Source: ENR-C20 sp942493145
GTDB lineage: Bacteria; Bacillota; Clostridia; Acetivibrionales; DTU013
Direction of reading: 5' to 3'
DNA: 64,000 nucleotides
Assembly: GCA_942493145.1 (NCBI GenBank)
Contig: OW818679.1
Span: 3,100,001-3,164,000 of the forward strand
The notes beneath the pieces are model-generated. The model was not told the origin of the DNA. It saw nothing but the letters and a program-made list of their open reading frames with translations, and ran no database searches. Shown piece after piece: positions 34,114-42,072 of the stretch. Position 1 is the stretch's first letter. Each line of letters starts with the position of its first letter. The position numbers and the translations under genes were made by a program.

Positions 34114-36063
34114 CTAATCAAGCATGCCCTTCATTATTTCCTTTATGACTCCCTTTCTCTGAGGAGGTTTAGGCAGCTCGCTTTTTACAATATCGACGAA
34201 CCAGTTCATTGAAATTATCTGATGCCTGGTCGCAGTTTGTCCGGGTTTTATCTTCAATACACCATTCTGGTTATATATCGGTCCTGTAAATGGATGGAAG
34301 GTCCCCGAAGTGATCATATTTCTGAAAGAATCTATCAGCTTTACCGAATCCCTTGGCAGCAACCTCTTTGAATAGAAAAAATCAACTATCCCCGAGTCCA
34401 TGCCCCACCAGAAATTTACCACCTTCTGGCTGGATCCGAAAAATCTCCGCTGGTTATTGAGCATGTTGACCAGCATTTTTTCATAGAATACCCCCCAGTT
34501 CCACACAGGCGCGGCGATGTAATCATCAGGTGCACATTTCCGGTCGTCTATATTGCAGATGACTGAATACACGCCGTACTCCTTTGAAAACTCCCTGTTA
34601 GACAGTGTATCATGGTGTGATATTATATCGGCGCCCATTTCTATAAGTTCCGAGCTTACCGTCGTAGTCGTCTCCATGTTGTCCCAGTTGCTCTCCCATA
34701 CAACCTTGACTGTGGCTTCAGGATTTATCATCCTTGCTCCCAGGGCGAATGAATTGATGCTGCTTATGATACCGGGATGCGGAGTGCTACCCACATAGCC
34801 AAGTAAATTGCTTTTGGTTGATATGCCTGCTACCATTCCCGCCAGGAATCTTGGTTCATATATCCGCCCGAAATAGGTGTTGACATGTTTGAAGGAATGG
34901 GTCTCCGAGCAGTTCAGGAATTTGGTGGACGGAAATTCCAGGGCTGCCTTCAATGTTGCATTTATAAACATCGGAGAGGTGACAAAAACAACATCATTGC
35001 CTTCTCTGGACAGCCTGCTGAGGTTTTCGTAAGCATCTTCGATGCGGATGCCCTCAATGAAGGACGTTGTAATGTAGTCCTTAAGCATATTGTCCACATG
35101 GTTCCTGCCCATCTCATGGGAAAAGGACCAACTGGACTTTGATATTTCAATGTCGTACACAAAAGCTACCTTGAGTACTTTTTTCTGTCTGCCGAATATG
35201 GACAATGTCGGCGGATTAACGGATGAAGCTTCGTCCTGTGGCATCGTCTGTATGTCCACCGTCTCTCCGTCCGCCAACTGCTCAAGCTCTGTCATGAAAA
35301 GGCTGAGTCTGCTCCTGGAACCGGAATCGTCCATCTCCTCCGGCACTCCGTAAACCTTGATATACTCAAGAAAGGCATCCCCGGTTGTGATTGAGAGCTT
35401 TTGCCCCCCCAGCTCCAGATATATCTTTCTGAAAGGCAAATAAACAGAATTACAAAAATACTTGTACCTGTTGGGAAACAAACTTGTGTCTAATTGCATT
35501 TCATCAATATAAGGCAGTAGCTGTTCGAAGCTGCGCCTCTTTGTGAACCATATTGCATTGATTCCTGTTTTATTGTAGAACTCCATGAATTCATAATAGA
35601 TCATTATGTTCAGGTCTTTCTCGTCTTTCTTTGGAATGAGCCTGTATACATGACCTGAAATGGAATATGCCTTGAAGAATTTCAGCACACTTACCCTTTT
35701 ATTCCCTTCCATTGCATAAAACCAGTTCAGGTATTCATACACCTTGACCGGTTCCCTTATACCTTCTGTCAAATGAGCTTCGCACAATGCCCCCCATTTT
35801 TGTCCGAACTCGGTATGGTAGTCCAGCAAAGGCATGAAGTTGCCTGCAAAGGAGTTGCTTCTTCCAGTAGTATATGTACCAACGATTTTTTTCAAAGGAA
35901 TGTCTACAACGCCGAGATATTTTTCCGAACTGATCTCAATATTCTTCAACATTTCATCCAGAGAGGGCAGATACCCTTCCATACCCATTGAGACCCTTCT
36001 GGAGTATTCCTTCTGGCCCTGTCTTCTGGCATCCTGATAATAATTCTCAGTGTTTATCTGCAC
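34114..36063 (-). CDS. Bmp/PnrA-type ligand-binding protein with ParB-like N-terminal half, no signal peptide
   Basis: A 649-residue protein. Residues about 296-649 are a Bmp/PnrA (type 1 periplasmic-binding) fold, normally the lipoprotein of a purine-nucleoside ABC importer. There is no signal peptide or lipobox, and no ABC transporter genes are nearby. The front half (about 50-135) has D-I-P-L-K-K-I-V-G-T-Y-T-T-G-R, F-M-P-L-L and Y-A-M-E-G-N-K-R-V-S-V, which resembles the ParB/sulfiredoxin-like fold with a G-N-K-R motif in place of G-x-R-R. The start is GTG with GGAG seven bases upstream. It may be a cytoplasmic ligand sensor; the ParB-like label is my inference from motif shape. Confidence 0.7.
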   Translation of the reverse strand: MQINTENYYQDARRQGQKEYSRRVSMGMEGYLPSLDEMLKNIEISSEKYLGVVDIPLKKIVGTYTTGRSNSFAGNFMPLLDYHTEFGQKWGALCEAHLTEGIREPVKVYEYLNWFYAMEGNKRVSVLKFFKAYSISGHVYRLIPKKDEKDLNIMIYYEFMEFYNKTGINAIWFTKRRSFEQLLPYIDEMQLDTSLFPNRYKYFCNSVYLPFRKIYLELGGQKLSITTGDAFLEYIKVYGVPEEMDDSGSRSRLSLFMTELEQLADGETVDIQTMPQDEASSVNPPTLSIFGRQKKVLKVAFVYDIEISKSSWSFSHEMGRNHVDNMLKDYITTSFIEGIRIEDAYENLSRLSREGNDVVFVTSPMFINATLKAALEFPSTKFLNCSETHSFKHVNTYFGRIYEPRFLAGMVAGISTKSNLLGYVGSTPHPGIISSINSFALGARMINPEATVKVVWESNWDNMETTTTVSSELIEMGADIISHHDTLSNREFSKEYGVYSVICNIDDRKCAPDDYIAAPVWNWGVFYEKMLVNMLNNQRRFFGSSQKVVNFWWGMDSGIVDFFYSKRLLPRDSVKLIDSFRNMITSGTFHPFTGPIYNQNGVLKIKPGQTATRHQIISMNWFVDIVKSELPKPPQRKGVIKEIMKGMLD

Positions 36064-36111
36064 AAAACCACTCCTAATACCTATAGTTGGGTGGAAAAGT
36101 TATGTTATTAC

Positions 36112-36140
36112 GTTGAAACTTTTCAACTTAAATATATAAT
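36112..36140 (+). promoter_or_regulatory. arginase promoter with palindrome at the -35
   Basis: TTGAAA (36113-36118), a 16-bp spacer, TATAAT (36135-36140). GTTGAA-ACTT-TTCAAC (36112-36127) is an inverted repeat overlapping the -35. It is not a clear ArgR box but could bind a repressor. Confidence 0.7.
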
Positions 36141-36170
36141 AATATTGGAACAAATAAAAGGAGAATCTTT

Positions 36171-37076
36171 ATGAGTGTAGACATTATCGGTGTTCCCATG
36201 GATCTTGGTGCAAGCAGACGCGGTGTGGACATGGGTCCAAGCGCAATACGTTACGCCGGACTTAAGAAGGCGGTGACACAGCTTGGTTTGGACTACAATG
36301 ACCTGGGCAATATAAATGTACAGGTTCCGGAAAATTATGAAGAAGAAGAAAATTCTAAAATGAAATATATGAGGGAAATCAACAGAGTAAATGAGACCCT
36401 CTCTCAAATGGTCGGCAAAAGTGTGTCGGAAGGTAACATGCCTATAGTGCTCGGAGGTGACCACAGCATAGCTGTGGGTACTGTCATCGGCACCCAGAAT
36501 GCGCTGGGAAACATAGGCCTTATATGGGTTGACGCCCATGGTGATTACAATACTGAAAAGACAACACTTTCCGGCAATCTTCATGGGATGTCCCTTGCTG
36601 CCTGTACCGGCGCAGGCGCTTTTGACATGACGGGTTTCAAAAAGTCCGGCGTCAATTATGTGAATCCCGAGAAGGTCGTCCTGATAGGCGTGAGGAGTCT
36701 TGATGCCGAAGAGGCAGTCATGCTGGCAAAATCAGGGATAACCGTATATACAATGGCTGACATAGACATGTATGGTATGAAGGATGTTATCAGGAATGCC
36801 CTTGATATTGTGGAAAACGGTACAGAAGGCTTCCACTTAAGCTTTGACCTGGATGCGATGAATCCCCCGGAAGCGCCAGGGGTCGGGACCCCCGTGAAGG
36901 GTGGACTGACATACAGGGAAGCTCATCTCGCAGCAGAAATGATTTCAGACAGCAAAAAACTCCGTTCAGCCGAGTTCGTGGAGCTGAACCCGGTCCTGGA
37001 CAAAATGAACCAGACGGGTGAGCTTGCTGTATCGCTGATTTGCTCCGTTCTTGGGCAGAAGATACTGAGGATTTAG
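36171..37076 (+). CDS. rocF: arginase
   Basis: A 301-residue ureohydrolase splitting arginine into ornithine and urea. Mn-binding motifs: G-G-D-H-S (about 95-99), D-A-H-G-D-Y-N-T (about 121-128), and S-F-D-L-D (about 221-225). S-G-N-L-H-G-M, the arginase substrate-loop signature, separates it from agmatinase. After S-F-D-L-D the usual D-P becomes N-P-P, which does not affect a metal ligand. Length is typical. AAAGGAG lies before the ATG and a good promoter precedes it. It is monocistronic; no urease genes are in the window. Confidence 0.92.
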   Translation: MSVDIIGVPMDLGASRRGVDMGPSAIRYAGLKKAVTQLGLDYNDLGNINVQVPENYEEEENSKMKYMREINRVNETLSQMVGKSVSEGNMPIVLGGDHSIAVGTVIGTQNALGNIGLIWVDAHGDYNTEKTTLSGNLHGMSLAACTGAGAFDMTGFKKSGVNYVNPEKVVLIGVRSLDAEEAVMLAKSGITVYTMADIDMYGMKDVIRNALDIVENGTEGFHLSFDLDAMNPPEAPGVGTPVKGGLTYREAHLAAEMISDSKKLRSAEFVELNPVLDKMNQTGELAVSLICSVLGQKILRI

Positions 37077-37123
37077 GTTGGAAGCATGGAGACGGTTCTT
37101 TTGCTTCCTTACCCTCGCTTCCC

Positions 37124-38191
37124 TTACTTCAGCAACGATTGGACCCATTCCCTGTTATCCCACAGAGCACATCCCCCTGCAGCTTCATTCAGTTTCCCAT
37201 GATTCTCCCTGACCTTTTTTAAAAAATCGGATTTTAATGCCTGCTTCAGGGTCATGTCTTTGAGGTTCGTATCGGAGTATGGGGCAAAAGGACATGGCTC
37301 CAGGCCGCCCTCCCGGTTGATATGCACAAAACCGCGGCCGGATGCCAGACAGCCACCATATTCTTTTTCATCACCAGGAAAGGAAATGAAAATGGCTGGA
37401 TAATCCCTCCTGAATCGTGACACAACTTCATCAAGTTTCAATCTTTGCTCTTCCGTAAGCACCCAGTCATCAGTATCTTTCCTGACCGGAACATATTCCA
37501 CATAGAAAAACAGCATGCAGCCCTTTGAAATAAGAGACCTGACGAATTCAGCACTTGTAATGGTATCAAAATTTGATCTTGTGATAGTGAGGGATGCACC
37601 ATAGAATATGGATCCACTTCCCAGTTTGTCCATAGCAACCGTAATCCTGTTGAAAACGCCTTCACCCCTGCGTTTGTCAGTATCTTCCTCATACCCTTCA
37701 ATACTGATGACTGGTATTACATTTCTTTGCTTTGAGAGAGTCGTAACTATCTCTTCATTGAGAAGAGTCCCGTTGGTAAAAAGGGGGAAAACCATTGAAG
37801 GAAATTTGCCGGTAACCTTTAGTATCTCACTGCGCATAAGCGGTTCCCCACCCGCAATTAATACAGCAGATACTCCCAGTTCCGATGCTTCGCTGAAAAC
37901 TTCCTCAAGCCTCTCAATTCCCATTTCCGTACCATTCAGGCTGCCTTCCTTCATGGCATAACAGCCCTTGCATTTCAGGTTGCATGACCCAGTTATGCTG
38001 GCTATCATAAACGGGGGCACTTCGACGTCTCGTTTTTGCCAATATCTTCTGGAAGAAGCTGCTTTATGTTGATGAAGGATTATCCTGATTACCTTCGTCA
38101 TCATGGGCAAATTACCGCCGGTCAGGCGCAAAGCATTGTGGAACAGGTCCCTCATCGATTTATCCATCAAATTTCTATAATTGTCAACCAT
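37124..38191 (-). CDS. radical SAM protein with C-terminal SPASM-like cysteines
   Basis: A 355-residue protein. The cluster motif is C-N-L-K-C-K-G-C (about residues 70-77; C-x3-C-x2-C), preceded by T-G-S. A G-G-E-P motif (about 115) for SAM binding follows. Near the C-terminus G-G-C-L-A-S-G-R and L-E-P-C-P-F resemble a short SPASM/twitch cluster. Substrate unknown. The start is ATG 38191, ten bases from AAGGGG; a TTG two codons earlier is also possible. No small peptide-precursor gene is seen beside it, so a RiPP role is not supported. Confidence 0.82.
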   Translation of the reverse strand: MVDNYRNLMDKSMRDLFHNALRLTGGNLPMMTKVIRIILHQHKAASSRRYWQKRDVEVPPFMIASITGSCNLKCKGCYAMKEGSLNGTEMGIERLEEVFSEASELGVSAVLIAGGEPLMRSEILKVTGKFPSMVFPLFTNGTLLNEEIVTTLSKQRNVIPVISIEGYEEDTDKRRGEGVFNRITVAMDKLGSGSIFYGASLTITRSNFDTITSAEFVRSLISKGCMLFFYVEYVPVRKDTDDWVLTEEQRLKLDEVVSRFRRDYPAIFISFPGDEKEYGGCLASGRGFVHINREGGLEPCPFAPYSDTNLKDMTLKQALKSDFLKKVRENHGKLNEAAGGCALWDNREWVQSLLK

Positions 38192-38261
38192 CAGCAAATA
38201 TCCCCTTAAAAAATTAGAACTTATATATATATACGGAAATATCAGGATTCTGTCTCATAGT

Positions 38262-38296
38262 AAAAAAATAAGCATGGGGACCGCGCCCATGCTTTT
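38262..38296 (-). terminator. terminator after icd
   Basis: AAGCATGGG (38270-38278) pairs perfectly with CCCATGCTT (38286-38294) around a 7-base loop. The A7 tract to its left gives a U-run on the minus-strand transcript. It lies about 25 bases after the icd stop. Confidence 0.9.
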
Positions 38297-38320
38297 GTGC
38301 TGATTCAATCTATTTGACTA

Positions 38321-39520
38321 TCACAGTCGTTTTGCCACTTCGTCAAGGAAAGCCGCGGTGTTGACAGTCCTTTTTCCAGGTACGTCAGAAAGTTCTGCAA
38401 GGTCGCCGGTCATGACGCCTTCCTCTATTGTACTTATTGACGCGTTTTCAAGCTTGTCAGCGAAATCCATAAGTTCCTTTATATCATCCAATTCCCCGCG
38501 TTTCCTGAGAGCACCGCTCCATGCAAAGAGCATGGCCATGGGGTTTGTGGAGGTTTCTTCACCTTTCAGGAACTTGTAGTAGTGCCTGGTTACAGTTCCA
38601 TGGGCGGCTTCATATTCATAATTGCCATCGGGTGAAACCAGAACCGAGGTCATCATGGCAAGGCTGCCAAAAGCAGTAGCTACCATGTCGGACATGACGT
38701 CTCCGTCATAATTCTTACATGCCCATACCATTCCGCCTTCCGACCTGATTATCCTTGCAACGGCATCGTCAATCAACGTATAAAAATAGTTGATACCTGA
38801 ATCCTTGAATTTATCCGCGTATTCAGTTTCAAAGATCTTTTGGAAAATATCCTTGAAGGTGTGGTCATAAGTCTTAGAAATCGTATCCTTGCAGGAGAAC
38901 CAAAGATCCTGCTTCTGATCCAGTGCATAATTGAAGCATGCCCGTGCGAAGCTTTCGATGGATTCATCCAGATTGTGCATTCCCAGTACCACTCCCGGGC
39001 CTTTGAAGGTGTGGATCACCTGGCTGGAAACCTTGCCGTCGGATGATGTATATACCAGTTCGGCTTTCCCTGCACCTTCCACCCTGTATTCAACATCCTT
39101 GTATATATCCCCGTATGCATGCCTCGCAATGGTTATTGGCTTCTTCCAGGTCGAAACAAAGGGCTTGATGCTTTTGAGAATGATGGGTGCACGGAACACA
39201 GTACCATCCAGGATAGCTCTGATGGTGCCATTGGGGCTCTTCCACATCTGCTTGAGCTTATATTCGTCCATTCTCTGTGCATTGGGTGTAATGGTAGCGC
39301 ATTTGACGGCAACGCCATATTTCTTTGAAGCCATTGCTGCGTCAACAGTAATTTGGTCATCTGTCTCATTGCGCTTTTCCAGACCAAGGTCATAATATTC
39401 GGTTTTAAGATCTACATAGGGTTCAATCAATACATCCTTGATCATCTTCCAGATGATCCTGGTCATTTCGTCTCCGTCCATTTCGACAAGAGGTGTCTTC
39501 ATCATTATCTTTCCAGACAT
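38321..39520 (-). CDS. icd: NADP-dependent isocitrate dehydrogenase
   Basis: A 399-residue enzyme making 2-oxoglutarate from isocitrate. It belongs to the dimeric type found in eukaryotes and some bacteria: E-M-D-G-D-E-M-T-R-I-I-W (about 12-23), K-S-P-N-G-T-I-R (about 93-100), and D-D-A-V-A-R-I-I-R-S-E-G-G-M-V-W-A-C-K-N-Y-D-G-D-V (about 250-274). The Asp and Arg residues for Mg-isocitrate are present. It is 10 bases after the SEC-C gene, with AGGGAGG before the ATG. In an anaerobe it most likely supplies glutamate precursor. Confidence 0.95.
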   Translation of the reverse strand: MSGKIMMKTPLVEMDGDEMTRIIWKMIKDVLIEPYVDLKTEYYDLGLEKRNETDDQITVDAAMASKKYGVAVKCATITPNAQRMDEYKLKQMWKSPNGTIRAILDGTVFRAPIILKSIKPFVSTWKKPITIARHAYGDIYKDVEYRVEGAGKAELVYTSSDGKVSSQVIHTFKGPGVVLGMHNLDESIESFARACFNYALDQKQDLWFSCKDTISKTYDHTFKDIFQKIFETEYADKFKDSGINYFYTLIDDAVARIIRSEGGMVWACKNYDGDVMSDMVATAFGSLAMMTSVLVSPDGNYEYEAAHGTVTRHYYKFLKGEETSTNPMAMLFAWSGALRKRGELDDIKELMDFADKLENASISTIEEGVMTGDLAELSDVPGKRTVNTAAFLDEVAKRL

Positions 39521-39530
39521 AGATCCTCCC

Positions 39531-40025
39531 TTATTGTCCGCAGCACTTTTTGTATTTTTTCCCGCTTCCGCATGGGCATGGGTCGTTTCTTCCTACTTTG
39601 CTGCTTACTGCAATTTTGGACTGTCTGAATTCCTTGGTGATTTCACTCCTTCTTTCTTCAGTAAGGATGTCATCCCATGCTTCAATGGAATAAAGCCAAT
39701 CGGCCTTGGCATCCAACATGTTGAAAAATAGCTTTTCAAAATCGATTTCAAGCTTAACAGATGTTTCTTCATCAACCTTTTCCAGGTCAACAGCATTAAC
39801 AAGGCTTGTGTTTATCCCATCGATAAAACCAGTAAAGACCATAGGCTCCATACCGAATTCAGCAGAAAGATCTTTGACAGTTCCTTCAACGACTGCCCGC
39901 TTGTTTTGAAGTATGTTTTCGTAGTTCTTCTTCTCTTCTTCAAGATATTCCTTCCAAAATGCATCATACTCATTCTGGCTTCTTTCTTTCCCAACAAAGT
40001 CATTCCACTGTTTAAATAATCCCAT
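39531..40025 (-). CDS. SEC-C metal-binding domain protein
   Basis: A 164-residue protein. Its last 20 or so residues are a SEC-C zinc motif: G-R-N-D-P-C-P-C-G-S-G-K-K-Y-K-K-C-C, the same motif as at the end of SecA. The rest is helical, charged and without recognised domains; similar proteins are often labelled SEC-C or DUF proteins. Role unknown. It is immediately upstream of icd and probably co-transcribed. Confidence 0.82.
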   Translation of the reverse strand: MGLFKQWNDFVGKERSQNEYDAFWKEYLEEEKKNYENILQNKRAVVEGTVKDLSAEFGMEPMVFTGFIDGINTSLVNAVDLEKVDEETSVKLEIDFEKLFFNMLDAKADWLYSIEAWDDILTEERRSEITKEFRQSKIAVSSKVGRNDPCPCGSGKKYKKCCGQ

Positions 40026-40110
40026 TGATCAACTTCTCCTTCATTTCCATTAGTTATTTATTTTTATTATAATTCCATAATTAATTGTAATCGGGGCAGT
40101 AATCCTCTTG

Positions 40111-40587
40111 TCACTGGGTCGTGACCGGTTCTGTACTTCCTGTCGACTCCGTTCCGCTCTCTGCACCTGTGCTTCCTTCCATATCTGCAGTACCGGCCGT
40201 TTCACCGCTTAAGGCAACGTTAATCCTGTCAAGTATGAACTTCTTCGCAAACTCCATACTGAAAGGCAGCTCGACAACCTTTTTTCCCTCTGAAACCAAA
40301 TAAAGCTTTTGTTTTCCCTCCACAGCCTCCGTTTTTATGGTGACATCACTTGTGTTAATCACATATTCCTGTCCCTTAATAGTCAAGGCCGCGGTATTTC
40401 CGTCGATTTTTATGTTCGGCACATTGAAGTAGACAAGAACCACCAGAGCAATAACCGCTATGGCAAGTGCGAATTTGAAAAGGTTCTTGGCCACCTTTAT
40501 TATTATGAACAGTATTATTACTCCTATAATCACCGGTATGTAAAACTTCGGATCCAATATGTCCATACCCTTGAACAACTCCAACAT
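40111..40587 (-). CDS. hypothetical membrane protein
   Basis: A 158-residue protein I do not recognise. Two adjacent hydrophobic segments (about 15-30 and 36-54) are followed by a beta-rich region of about 80 residues and a low-complexity tail rich in Gly, Thr, Ser and Glu. It is likely membrane-bound with an exposed C-terminal domain. The upstream leader carries a strong inverted repeat. Neighbours suggest no pathway. Confidence 0.6.
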   Translation of the reverse strand: MLELFKGMDILDPKFYIPVIIGVIILFIIIKVAKNLFKFALAIAVIALVVLVYFNVPNIKIDGNTAALTIKGQEYVINTSDVTIKTEAVEGKQKLYLVSEGKKVVELPFSMEFAKKFILDRINVALSGETAGTADMEGSTGAESGTESTGSTEPVTTQ

Positions 40588-40610
40588 CCTTCCATCCTCC
40601 TCTCAAATCC

Positions 40611-40652
40611 TAGTACACTGTCAATACAAAGTTTAGAGTTGACAGTGTACTA
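40611..40652. repeat. 14-bp perfect inverted repeat with 14-base loop
   Basis: TAGTACACTGTCAA (40611-40624) is matched exactly by TTGACAGTGTACTA (40639-40652). It lies just upstream of the ribosome site of the hypothetical membrane protein gene. It may be an mRNA leader hairpin or a relic of transposon ends. Confidence 0.85.
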
Positions 40653-40764
40653 TGTGCATAAGAAATGCATAGCACCAGTTAATAAGGCTATGCATATTCT
40701 ATCAAAAACCTTCAGTTCATACAATCCGTCAATTCATTAATCCACCAATTCGCCAGTAATATAT

Positions 40765-40797
40765 ATAAATTGAATTAATTTTTTTAATTCAATTTAT
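40765..40797. repeat. 14-bp perfect inverted repeat, AT-rich, with T5 loop
   Basis: ATAAATTGAATTAA (40765-40778) and TTAATTCAATTTAT (40784-40797) pair perfectly around TTTTT. It resembles neither a classic terminator (almost no GC) nor a known operator. It is one of three adjacent hairpins in an otherwise gene-free stretch (40588-40926). Confidence 0.8.
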
Positions 40798-40809
40798 TTT
40801 CCTTAATTC

Positions 40810-40894
40810 ATAAGATGAACAAATTTCCTTTGTTTTAAAGCAAAATCTGTCCCTCCAGATTTTGCTTTTGGAAAAGAAATTTAGTTCATCTTAT
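40810..40894. repeat. 85-base long interrupted hairpin
   Basis: Outer arms ATAAGATGAAC (40810-40820) and GTTCATCTTAT (40884-40894), then AAATTTC with GAAATTT (one-base bulge), and an inner stem CAAAATCTG (40841-40849) with CAGATTTTG (40856-40864). The middle pairs poorly. Could be a miniature mobile element or a structured RNA; no promoter was identified. Confidence 0.75.
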
Positions 40895-40926
40895 ATAGGC
40901 GATTGTAGTTAAAATATTTTAATTAA

Positions 40927-41115
40927 TCACTCGTTCATATGCATAATAGAACTCTTTAATAAGCATTCATTATAGAATTGAGCTATCAATAAGTCAAGCT
41001 TGCAGCTTACCTCATGAACAATTTGGCTGTCCAGATCCTCTTTATCCATAAGCTTGTCCAATTGCTGCCTGAGGATGTCTATTTTATTCCTTATCAACAG
41101 GTTTTCATCAGCCAA
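40927..41115 (-). CDS. Spo0E-like aspartyl-phosphate phosphatase
   Basis: A 62-residue protein. Two helices carry the Spo0E pattern: I-D-I-L-R-Q-Q-L-D-K-L near residue 12 and V-S-C-K-L-D-L-L-I-A-Q-F-Y (about 36-48), matching S-Q-E-L-D-x-L-I. The catalytic Asp is kept; Gln-Glu is replaced by Cys-Lys. Family members dephosphorylate Spo0A and delay sporulation. The start is most likely TTG at 41115, eight bases from GGGAGG; the longer frame's GTG at 41124 is inside that site. Lone gene. Confidence 0.78.
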   Translation of the reverse strand: MADENLLIRNKIDILRQQLDKLMDKEDLDSQIVHEVSCKLDLLIAQFYNECLLKSSIMHMNE

Positions 41116-41389
41116 TTCAAACACCTCCCGTAAAGAACTAACGACCTATACATACCCGTTAAACGAGAAGCTTATTCATTCTTTGGGATGTTTTTATGGT
41201 CTTTTGTAAATATCTTTTATATTTGGTCTTTTGTATCTGGTCTTTTTATCTGCATATTTAATATTTATTCGAAACGCGTATTTATAATTTGGGGGTATGC
41301 AGTACAAAATTTATATACAAATCCACATTTCCGTATTATACTTCTTAAGCATATACAAGTAATTGAATGGAGCACACAACGAACTATTT

Positions 41390-42049
41390 ATGAGTAGAAT
41401 TTACATCAGTCATGACAACGGAATACCTCAACTCGGCTGTAACGATTGCAGCAGCTGTGACAGCCTTATGGGCAAGAGCCTTTGCGGTAATATCAACAGG
41501 GGCTGCTGCCATTATTTCCCTGAATTTTCACTGGCTGAAATACACAGGATGCTGCATTTACCTGATGGGCGCGATGTATTGGACGCAATTATTTGCCACC
41601 CGGGTGCAACAGTGAACAATTTCAACATACATGTCAAAGGGATCTTTCATAAAGAAGAGTATGAAGCCTACATAAACAGTGGAGAGCTTCTTGAAACAGG
41701 CGATATTAAAGACCATACAATATTCTTCAGGACCTGTCCATTTATCAATCCCGGCACAGGATGCCTCTTTCCTGTACGGTTCAGGACGACGGTATGCAAT
41801 TTTTTCATATGCAGTGAAATGATCAGTAATCACGAAATTTCACAGGCAGCCGAGCAATATATTGATGAACGGTCCCGTTATTCAAGATGGATGCACCGTG
41901 AAAGCACCGAGCTTCAGCATATACTGACAGAGTACGGGTTGAGCCTGAATTCGGACCTTCAGGGATCCCTTCGTCTGCTTGCGGAAATACCACTGTCCGA
42001 ATATGAATTCCCCACCTTAGGCCCGTTGGAATTCACCCCCGGTCCCTGA
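41390..42049 (+). CDS. cysteine-rich YkgJ-like putative metal-binding protein
   Basis: A 219-residue protein with eleven cysteines in the first 141 residues. C-G-N-I-N-R-G-C-C-H-Y-F (32-43) and C-P-F-I-N-P-G-T-G-C-L-F-P-V-R-F-R-T-T-V-C-N-F-F (116-139) resemble the zinc/iron-chelating YkgJ family (C-x-x-C-C and C-x7-C-x-x-Y/F-x-x-R-P-x-x-C). An extra N-terminal C-x2-C-x2-C (17-23) is unusual. No signal peptide. The start is uncertain: ATG 41390 has GGAG too far upstream, and a TTG at 41363 has no site. Confidence 0.5.
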   Translation: MSRIYISHDNGIPQLGCNDCSSCDSLMGKSLCGNINRGCCHYFPEFSLAEIHRMLHLPDGRDVLDAIICHPGATVNNFNIHVKGIFHKEEYEAYINSGELLETGDIKDHTIFFRTCPFINPGTGCLFPVRFRTTVCNFFICSEMISNHEISQAAEQYIDERSRYSRWMHRESTELQHILTEYGLSLNSDLQGSLRLLAEIPLSEYEFPTLGPLEFTPGP

Positions 42050-42072
42050 TCACCATCCATATTTTCCGGATT

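Noticed and set aside
37124..38191. Radical SAM maturase for a ribosomally made peptide
   Set aside because: No short precursor gene, leader peptidase or exporter is nearby.
40611..40652. Paired insertion-sequence ends
   Set aside because: The perfect inverted repeat looks like transposon termini, but there is no transposase and no target duplication was recognised. It is kept only as a repeat.
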